NCBI GenBank assembly: GCA_002862165.1
Contig: PKCL01000410.1
Coordinates: 1-6,048, forward strand
DNA: 6,048 nt
Direction: 5' to 3'
Source: Planctomycetaceae bacterium
GTDB taxonomy: Bacteria; Planctomycetota; Planctomycetia; Pirellulales; UBA1268
Shown here: piece after piece, positions 1-5,260 of the stretch
Layout: each line of letters starts with the position of its first letter
How positions within the stretch are numbered: position 1 is the stretch's first letter
Position numbers and translations under genes: made by a program
Notes under the pieces: generated by a model
Seen by the model: the letters and a program-made list of their open reading frames with translations, nothing else
Database searches by the model: none
Told to the model about the DNA's origin: nothing

Positions 1-63
1 CGTCAATGCAAGTGGCAACTCGAACTGCCAGATCAGGCTGAATCAATCATGAGACGCTGGTGA
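1..63 (+). CDS. C-terminal tail of an upstream gene (partial, unidentified)
   Basis: Frame 1 is open from the window edge to a TGA at 61-63 and gives 20 residues, RQCKWQLELPDQAESIMRRW. The other plus frames close earlier within these bases and so do all three minus frames. A stable stem-loop begins two bases after the stop, as expected at a gene end. The residue mix (charged, amphipathic, ending in RRW) is protein-like, but 20 residues are too few to name a family. It may instead be chance open frame; only the sequence to the left can settle this. Confidence 0.3.
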   Translation, partial: RQCKWQLELPDQAESIMRRW

Positions 64-64
64 C

Positions 65-100
65 CCCACAACGAAATGAACCCATCCACTCGTCTGTGGG
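65..100 (+). terminator. Stem-loop just after the upstream stop codon
   Basis: Bases 65-74 (CCCACAACGA) pair with 90-100 (TCGTcTGTGGG). This makes a 10-bp stem with one bulged C at 94 and a 15-nt loop (75-89). It starts two bases after the TGA at 61-63. No T-run follows (the next bases are acaggctcg), so it is not a textbook intrinsic terminator. It could be a 3'-end stabilising hairpin or a Rho-assisted terminator. The pairing is read directly; the role is inferred from position. Confidence 0.4.
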
Positions 101-262
101 ACAGGCTCGTGAAGTTAGGCGCGACAACAGTGCTGCATGAAACAATGATGACGCTCTTGTACCGTCAAACTAGCAGGAGCACCAGCATGTTTCCTACATG
201 ACATTGAGCCCGAGAGTCATGAACACCTTGAATATCGAATCGCTTTTCAGACCTTATATTGT

Positions 263-470
263 CTGCGAAAAAATACATCTTGTGGGAGACCGAAGAGGCC
301 TTCGCAGCTCAACGCCGACAACTGGTATACCGCCAGAGCAACGCCGCGTGACGACTATTCGGGTAGCGTGCCCCTACCATCGGTGACGAACCCGCTCGGC
401 CAGCCCGGGTAACACTGGGTACCACTGGGGTCAGGAGGCTGAGGTGGTTAGAATGCGGGTCATCCCAGAA
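263..470 (+). promoter_or_regulatory. GC-rich, stem-forming candidate 5' leader of ileS
   Basis: Visible pairings are CTGCGAA (263-269) with TTCGCAG (301-307); CTGG (322-325) with CCAG (333-336) around a 7-nt loop; GGTAG (362-366) with CTACC (374-378); and ACCCG (390-394) with CGGGT (406-410). Short direct repeats lie among them: CAACGCCG at 310-317 and 339-346, GTGACGA at 348-354 and 383-389, CACTGGG at 413-419 and 423-429. Repeats this short are near chance level in 200 bases. The GC jump relative to the preceding 100 bases is real. The leader lies directly upstream of an aminoacyl-tRNA synthetase gene, where T-box or attenuator control is common in other phyla, but the conserved T-box core (UGGNACC inside AGGGUGGNACCGCG) is not present. 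A regulatory role is inference. Confidence 0.25.
433..446 (+). promoter_or_regulatory. Strong Shine-Dalgarno-like site ahead of a GTG, not ahead of ileS
   Basis: AGGAGG at 433-438 is the best match to the 16S anti-Shine-Dalgarno in the leader. It sits 5 nt before a GTG (444-446) and 14 nt before an in-frame ATG (453). It is 72 nt upstream of the ileS ATG, too far to serve it directly. The ileS frame has no ATG, GTG or TTG near this site. It may be a chance purine run. Confidence 0.3.
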
Positions 471-539
471 CGACACGTTCATTGTTTTCATCCCCCGTTT
501 CAAATACCGCATGTTCCAGCCAGTCCGAGGCAGACCTGA
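444..539 (+). CDS. Candidate 31-codon leader ORF overlapping the ileS start
   Basis: A GTG-initiated frame (444-446; in-frame ATG at 453) runs 31 codons to a TGA at 537-539, reading (V)VRMRVIPERHVHCFHPPF then QIPHVPASPRQT. It has a well-placed AGGAGG (5-nt spacing) and overlaps the first 29 bases of ileS in another frame. It contains two Ile codons (ATC 462-464, ATA 504-506) and a Pro-Pro pair near the end. Because ileS lacks its own Shine-Dalgarno, translation of this frame could deliver ribosomes to the ileS start by termination-reinitiation. No homology supports a peptide function, and a 31-codon open frame can arise by chance. Confidence 0.2.
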   Translation: MVRMRVIPERHVHCFHPPFQIPHVPASPRQT

Positions 540-3500
540 CCTGCCCGCCACAGAAGCCGAAATTGCTGCCCTTTGGAAATCAGCAGGAATTTATCAAAAG
601 TCACTCGACAATCGTCGCGGTTCAAAGCGATTTGTTTTTTTTGAAGGACCACCAACAGCCAATGGCATGCCCCACCCAGGTCACTGCCTTACTCGAGCCA
701 TCAAAGACCTGTACCCCCGATACCGAACAATGCGGGGTGAGTTTTGTGAACGCAAAGCAGGCTGGGACACCCACGGCCTCCCTGTAGAGGTCGAGGTGTG
801 CAAAAGCCTCGGCATTCACTCAAAAGCTGAGATTGAAGAATATGGTGTCGAGCCATTTATCCATCGGTGCCAGGAATCTGTCTGGCGATACATGAAGGAG
901 TGGGAGACACTCACGGAACGTATTGGTTTCTGGATCGATCTTTCAGAAGCTTATGTTACCTATCACCAGAGTTATGTCGAAAGCGTCTGGTGGGCTCTTA
1001 CTGAACTGTTCAATCGTGGACTGTTGTATCAGGGTCACAAGATTGTGTGGTGGTGGCCGCAGGGTGGCACGGCCCTGTCGAGCGGAGAAGTTGGTCAGGG
1101 ATATCGTCAAGTAGCCGACCCAAGCGTCTATGTTGCTTTCCCTCTTCTTGATGCAAGTGGATCACCAACAAAACGAAACCTCATTGCATGGACAACAACT
1201 CCATGGACGCTTCCTTCAAATCAATTTGCAGCTGTAAAAGCCGACCTCACATATGTTGCTGTCCGGTTTGAAGACGACCCGGAACATGAATATATTCTTG
1301 CCGAGTCACTTGCAGCATCGCTTGCCGACAAAAAGAAAACTACACTCGAAGTCCTTGATTCTTTTCCGGGCTCCGACCTCGTAGGTGCGTGCTACCTACC
1401 CCCGTTTGACTGTTTCCGCCCTGCCGGTCAGCCAGAACTTAGTGCCCTGAAAAATGGAGATAACCAGCCTGTTGCCTGGCGTATTATCGAAGCCGACTTT
1501 GTCACCACAGATTCAGGCACAGGCATCGTGCATATTGCTCCTGCCTTTGGTGAGGTTGACTACGGCGTTCTCTTGGCTGAACGAGAACGATTTAAAGACA
1601 AAGTGCCACCACTGCTTAACTGCGTTGCACCGGACGGCACTTTCACCGACGAATTCCCAACTATGTCTGGGCGATTTGTGAAAGAGTGTGATCGCGACGT
1701 GACCCGTGACCTTCGCAGTCGAGAGCTTCTTGTCCACCAAGAACAGTATCTGCACGACTACCCATTCTGCTGGCGAGCTGATGACGACCCACTGATCCAA
1801 TACCCAAGAGCCAGTTGGTTCATCCGCACCAGTCAGTTTCGAGACGCCATGCTAGCCAACAACGAACAGATCAACTGGATGCCTGAGCACATCAAGGAAG
1901 GTCGATTCGGCAATTTCCTTGCAAACAATGTCGACTGGGCTTTGTCGAGGGAGCGTTACTGGGGAACCCCACTTCCAATCTGGGTCTGTGAAGAAACAGG
2001 AAAAGCTGAGGCTGTCCCCGCGTACGATGCACTTCTCTCCAAGCCGGGAGTCACCGGCATGGACGTCTTTGTGAAAGCGAAGACCGAGGATCCAGAATTG
2101 TCTGATGATCTTCGAGTCCATAAACCCTACATCGACGCCATCACTTACGACTCTCCTTTTCAGGACGGTGCCAGGATGCATCGCGTACCGGAGGTCATCG
2201 ATTGCTGGTTCGATTCTGGAGCAATGCCTTTTGCTCAGTGGGGCTGGCCGCACACCGGTGCTGATGAATTTCAATCACAGTGGCCTGCTGATTTTATTTC
2301 CGAGGCAATTGATCAAACTCGTGGCTGGTTCTATAGCCAACTCGCAATCAGCACACTTCTTTTTGGTCCTGAATCGACTACTGATGTGAAACCACCCGCA
2401 GCGATGCCGCCAGATAGCTACCCCCACCCCTTCCGCAATTGCATCGTGCTTGGACATATGCTTGGGGAAGACGGTAGCAAGATGTCCAAGAGCAAGCGGA
2501 ACTACAAAGAACCTACTGAAATTCTCGATCGATATGGAGCTGATGCACTCCGATGGTACTTTTTTGCAGGACAGCCTCCCTGGAACAGTATTCGATACAG
2601 CGAGCGTGCAATTCGTGAGAGTGTTCCAGAATTTCTTCTACGGCTCTGGAATGTCTACAGCTTTTTTGTGATCTATGCCAACATTGACGGATTTAACCCT
2701 GCAACTCACATGGAAGACCCTGGCCAACTTGATCATAAAAATCTCATAACGGGAAACGGCTTTCGCCCGGCGTCCGAGCGAAGTGAGCTTGATCGCTGGA
2801 TGCTTGCTGAACTCCACGCAACGGTTAACACAATGGTTGAAGCACTTGACTCGTACGATCACTATGTCGCTGCTAAGGCACTTTCTGACCTGGTGGACGC
2901 GGTGAGCAACTGGTTTGTCCGACGAAGTCGAGATCGTTTTTGGGCGTCAGGAAAGGCAGACGCATCTGCAGATGGCAATCCTGAAAAATGTGATGCATAC
3001 TGGACGCTTTACGAAGTACTCACGACAACTGCACGTTTGGCCGCACCATTTGTTCCATTTGTCAGCGAGGCATTCTGGCAGAATCTTGCTGTTGGCCCCT
3101 TCGGAGGTCAAGTATCAGAAAGCATTCACCTCACTGACTACCCCGCAGCAAATGCTGAACTCACCAACCCAGACCTCGCTCGCCAAATGGCCCTTATTCG
3201 TGAAGTAGCATCTCTTGGGCGGGCAGCACGGGCACAGGCCAAACTCAAGGTTCGCCAGCCGCTCTCCAAAGTCGAGGTTATTCTTGCAGAATCGCATAAA
3301 AACGATGCTGACTGGCTTGTATCGCATGCTGACCTTGTCTGCAATGAACTTAATGTCAAGGCATTTGAAATTTGCGGCGAGCCTGATACCTATATCACGC
3401 GGACAATCCTTCCCGACCTCAAAAAACTTGGCCCACGTCTTGGTAAAAAACTCCCGCAGGTGAAAAATGCGCTTCAGCAAGCCGATGCAACCACACTTAT

Positions 3501-3948
3501 GACTGCATTTCGTGATCATGGAAGTGCGACTGTCAATCTGGCTGATGGGACAGACGTATCCATTCGTGAAGAAGATTGCATAATCAGAACCACCGCGCGT
3601 GATGGCTGGGCTGCGGCTGAGGGCGCCCGAGGTGTCGTCGTTATTTCAAGCGAATTAACACCTGAACTTCTTGCCGAGGGCCAGGTGCGTGAAGTTATCC
3701 ACGCCGTACAATCACAAAGAAAGACCCTTGATCTTGAATTTACTGACAGAATAGAGCTTGGATTTGCCACTGAATCGGAAGAACTCCGAAATGCACTTCA
3801 AGCCCACGCTGAAACACTCGCCTCGGAGACACTTGCGGTTTCAATTGGCTTTGAGCTGTTACAAAAAGCTGAACTAGAAACACTTGATGTTGACGGGCGG
3901 GCTCTCACAATGAGTCTGAAACGGGCAAGCCCACCCAAAACATCCTGA
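511..3948 (+). CDS. ileS: Isoleucyl-tRNA synthetase, type 2 (IleRS2-like)
   Basis: This cytosolic class I synthetase charges tRNA-Ile with isoleucine and hydrolyses mischarged valine. It has 1145 residues, towards the long end of the family. The start is fixed by the usual MFxPV opening; no better in-frame start lies upstream and no Shine-Dalgarno is visible (pyrimidine-rich CATCCCCCG sits there instead). Signatures: HPGH (55-58, the HIGH motif), GWDTHGLPVE (84-93, where type 1 enzymes usually have GWDCHGLP), the CP1 editing motif WTTTPWTLPSN (227-237), GTGIVHIAPAFGEVDY (336-351, with D350 matching the editing aspartate), WFDSG (566-570), DQTRGWF (601-607) and KMSKS (657-661). The anticodon-binding helical domain spans about 760-910. 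A C-terminal DUF5915-like region (about 911-1140) contains no CxxC zinc finger, as in type 2 enzymes. Internal zinc-ligand cysteines are largely lost (see findings), and a proline-rich insert lies at about 619-640. First gene of the presumed operon. Confidence 0.97.
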   Translation: MFQPVRGRPDLPATEAEIAALWKSAGIYQKSLDNRRGSKRFVFFEGPPTANGMPHPGHCLTRAIKDLYPRYRTMRGEFCERKAGWDTHGLPVEVEVCKSLGIHSKAEIEEYGVEPFIHRCQESVWRYMKEWETLTERIGFWIDLSEAYVTYHQSYVESVWWALTELFNRGLLYQGHKIVWWWPQGGTALSSGEVGQGYRQVADPSVYVAFPLLDASGSPTKRNLIAWTTTPWTLPSNQFAAVKADLTYVAVRFEDDPEHEYILAESLAASLADKKKTTLEVLDSFPGSDLVGACYLPPFDCFRPAGQPELSALKNGDNQPVAWRIIEADFVTTDSGTGIVHIAPAFGEVDYGVLLAERERFKDKVPPLLNCVAPDGTFTDEFPTMSGRFVKECDRDVTRDLRSRELLVHQEQYLHDYPFCWRADDDPLIQYPRASWFIRTSQFRDAMLANNEQINWMPEHIKEGRFGNFLANNVDWALSRERYWGTPLPIWVCEETGKAEAVPAYDALLSKPGVTGMDVFVKAKTEDPELSDDLRVHKPYIDAITYDSPFQDGARMHRVPEVIDCWFDSGAMPFAQWGWPHTGADEFQSQWPADFISEAIDQTRGWFYSQLAISTLLFGPESTTDVKPPAAMPPDSYPHPFRNCIVLGHMLGEDGSKMSKSKRNYKEPTEILDRYGADALRWYFFAGQPPWNSIRYSERAIRESVPEFLLRLWNVYSFFVIYANIDGFNPATHMEDPGQLDHKNLITGNGFRPASERSELDRWMLAELHATVNTMVEALDSYDHYVAAKALSDLVDAVSNWFVRRSRDRFWASGKADASADGNPEKCDAYWTLYEVLTTTARLAAPFVPFVSEAFWQNLAVGPFGGQVSESIHLTDYPAANAELTNPDLARQMALIREVASLGRAARAQAKLKVRQPLSKVEVILAESHKNDADWLVSHADLVCNELNVKAFEICGEPDTYITRTILPDLKKLGPRLGKKLPQVKNALQQADATTLMTAFRDHGSATVNLADGTDVSIREEDCIIRTTARDGWAAAEGARGVVVISSELTPELLAEGQVREVIHAVQSQRKTLDLEFTDRIELGFATESEELRNALQAHAETLASETLAVSIGFELLQKAELETLDVDGRALTMSLKRASPPKTS

Positions 3949-3968
3949 GAGAAAGAAACTTTGTCCCC

Positions 3969-4586
3969 GTGAGCAACGAAGGCAATACACACCCATATCG
4001 GCTCGCAATCCTTCTTTCTGGATCTGGGCGAACTCTCGAAAATTTACTGAGACGCCAAAAAGCTGGAGTACTCACGGCTTCAATTGACCTTGTTGTGTCA
4101 AACCGAGAAGGCGTACGCGGCGTCACCATTGCTGAGGAGGCTGGCATTCCAACAGTGGTGTCCGCAAAGGGTGATGCTTCACTCGAAACGTGGAGTTCCA
4201 TTGTTTTTGATCATTGTCGTACAGCGAATGTTGACCTCGTCGTCATGGCTGGATTTCTTCAACTTATTACAATTCCCTCCGATTTCGAACATCGGGTAAT
4301 TAATATTCACCCATCATTACTGCCTGCATTCGGTGGGAAAGGATTCTATGGTAACCGGGTACATACCGCCGTTATTGAGCAGGGTTGCACAACTTCCGGA
4401 TGCACCGTGCACTTTGTCGACAACGAGTATGATCACGGACCAATCCTGCTTCAGTCGCAGGTACCCGTTACAACTGACGACACTCCAGAATCGCTTGCCG
4501 CTCGAGTCTTTTCGGAAGAGTGTAAGACGCTTCCGAAGGCGATCAATATGCTTTCCAAAAAACACAAACTGAAATTCAAACATTAA
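3969..4586 (+). CDS. purN: Phosphoribosylglycinamide formyltransferase (GAR transformylase)
   Basis: The enzyme transfers a formyl group from 10-formyl-tetrahydrofolate to GAR, the third step of de novo purine synthesis, in the cytosol. It has 205 residues, normal for PurN. After about ten variable residues comes the phosphate-binding segment LLSGSGRTLENLL (15-27; Escherichia coli has SGNGSNL here). Next are VVSNREGVRG (42-51) and VMAGFLQLI (92-100). The catalytic triad is N112 and H114 in VINIHPSLLPAF, and D155 in NEYDHGPILLQ, equivalent to Escherichia coli N106, H108 and D144. The substrate loop GKGFYG (123-128) replaces the FKG(L) type. The start is GTG at 3969; no earlier in-frame start precedes it. 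GAGAAAG (3949-3955) is a weak, distant Shine-Dalgarno. Only 20 nt separate it from ileS, so cotranscription is likely. Purine-repressor sites are not visible. Confidence 0.95.
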   Translation: MSNEGNTHPYRLAILLSGSGRTLENLLRRQKAGVLTASIDLVVSNREGVRGVTIAEEAGIPTVVSAKGDASLETWSSIVFDHCRTANVDLVVMAGFLQLITIPSDFEHRVINIHPSLLPAFGGKGFYGNRVHTAVIEQGCTTSGCTVHFVDNEYDHGPILLQSQVPVTTDDTPESLAARVFSEECKTLPKAINMLSKKHKLKFKH

Positions 4587-4609
4587 GAAAAAACACAGAG
4601 AAAATCACC

Positions 4610-5131
4610 ATGCAACGCACCACTGGAAATATCATTGCTGACTCCCTCGAATCTGCAGTCAGCTACGCTGACCGCCTTGTACAAGAAATTCCTCATCTTG
4701 AAGCTGCACGCTTTGCACGTCCAGGTGGCCAAATTGTTTCTTCGAACCATCCTTGTTTCACATTTGGTCACTTGAGCCTGTACCCGCCAAAGGTTTTGAG
4801 CCAACTCAATCAGGCTTCACAACCAATACCATCTGGATTTGAAAAACTTTTTGACAAGACAGCAACGTGCCAAGACGACCCCAATCATACTATCTACCCA
4901 TCATTCGATGAGGTATTCGCATTTTTTAGTGCCAGTCATAAAAAACTTATTGAAACACTGCGAATAACGCCAAACGATGCCTTTGAGCGACCAAATCCAG
5001 TTGAAGGCCCACTCGCCAAACGATTTCCGACACTCTCTTCAGTGCATGCGTTTTATTGTGGTGGCCACATCATGTCACACCTTGGCCAACTTTCTACATG
5101 GCGTCGCATGCAGGGCCTGCCACCAGCCTGA
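4610..5131 (+). CDS. DinB-like four-helix-bundle protein (DinB_2 type), function unknown
   Basis: The 173-residue protein opens with a helix (4-28) and contains a FGHLSLYPPKVL segment (52-63) and a late GGHIMSHLGQLSTWRR segment (151-166). This matches the DinB/YfiT-like fold, where one His in the second helix (here H54, in FGHL) and a HxxxH pair in the last helix (H153 and H157, followed by GQL) bind a divalent metal. The spacing of about 100 residues between the first and second His fits the family. H47 in SSNHP is a further conserved-looking histidine. No signal peptide or membrane segment is present. Family members include thiol-dependent transferases (bacillithiol or mycothiol S-transferases, maleylpyruvate isomerase-like enzymes), but nothing here points to a substrate. 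It lies 23 nt after purN, with a weak AGAG (4597-4600) before the ATG, and is probably the last operon gene. Confidence 0.8.
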   Translation: MQRTTGNIIADSLESAVSYADRLVQEIPHLEAARFARPGGQIVSSNHPCFTFGHLSLYPPKVLSQLNQASQPIPSGFEKLFDKTATCQDDPNHTIYPSFDEVFAFFSASHKKLIETLRITPNDAFERPNPVEGPLAKRFPTLSSVHAFYCGGHIMSHLGQLSTWRRMQGLPPA

Positions 5132-5139
5132 TTCGCATA

Positions 5140-5166
5140 GCTGGCAGAATGAACTAGCACTTTTTT
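5140..5166 (+). terminator. Weak intrinsic terminator of the ileS-purN-DinB operon
   Basis: GCTGG (5140-5144) pairs with CTAGC (5154-5158), five pairs including one G-U, around a 9-nt loop. A run of six T (5161-5166) follows two bases later. It begins nine bases after the TGA of the DinB-like gene. The short stem makes it weak, but its position and T-run are right for an operon end facing a convergent gene. Confidence 0.45.
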
Positions 5167-5178
5167 GAAAATATAGAA

Positions 5179-5260
5179 GATTGCTCCACCATCGAAAGAT
5201 GCCGCTTACATGTGGAATATTCAAACTGACGCAATGATCTGTATACCGTGCCAAGCAATC
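5179..5260. other. Structured element in the convergent intergenic gap
   Basis: On the plus strand a continuous 15-nt arm (5179-5193) can pair in three blocks: GATTGCT (5179-5185) with AGCAATC (5254-5260), CCAC (5186-5189) with GTGG (5212-5215), and CATC (5190-5193) with GATG (5198-5201) closed by a GAAA tetraloop (5194-5197). The outer arm ends exactly at the base before the sulfatase stop codon. Read on the minus strand, the structure is followed by the T-rich stretch ttctatattttc, so it could be the 3' end or terminator of the sulfatase transcript. The loop between outer and inner blocks is long (5216-5253). Pairing is seen; function is inferred. Confidence 0.3.

Larger units (their letters stand above)
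64..510. other. Intergenic stretch and ileS leader, no convincing gene
   Basis: These 447 bases contain no ORF with recognisable homology. A 41-codon ORF (76-201, starting in the loop of the 65-100 hairpin) overlaps by ATGA with a 62-codon ORF (198-386); neither has a Shine-Dalgarno or a familiar motif. Bases 181-280 are 40% GC with an AT-rich patch at 231-280 (TTATATT at 254-260), the likeliest place for an ileS promoter, though no well-spaced -35/-10 pair is evident. Bases 281-470 rise to about 62% GC and contain several short stems. An inverted repeat CATGT/ACATG (186-190 and 196-200, 5-nt loop) competes with CATGAC/GTCATG (197-202 and 216-221). Confidence 0.6.

Noticed and set aside
228..262. 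Sigma-70 promoter TTGAAT (228-233) with TATATT (255-260)
   Set aside because: The spacer is 21 nt, too long for a standard promoter; no better-spaced pair was found.
360..410. tRNA fragment on the minus strand (GGCTGGCCGAGCGGGTTC, Ser/Leu D-arm-like)
   Set aside because: No matching acceptor or T-stem can be closed around it.
411..470. T-box riboswitch upstream of ileS (ACTGGGTACCACTGGGG at 414-430, or GAGGTGGTTAGAATGCGGG at 441-459)
   Set aside because: Both resemble the T-box core, and UGGU at 445-448 would suit an ACCA tRNA end, but neither has the near-invariant UGGNACC bulge. No convincing Stem I with an Ile specifier codon is seen.
425..500. tRNA gene suggested by GGCTGAGGTGGTTAGAATGC (437-456), which looks like a D-arm
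   Set aside because: No acceptor stem, no anticodon arm of correct form and no TTCGAA-type T-arm follow; the bases run into the ileS start.
309..551. 80-codon minus-strand ORF across the ileS leader
   Set aside because: No recognisable motif, no RBS, overlaps the ileS start and lies in the GC-rich patch where open frames arise easily.
1852..2274. 140-codon minus-strand ORF inside ileS, and others such as 3115-3519
   Set aside because: They are antisense to well-conserved IleRS sequence and show no family motif.
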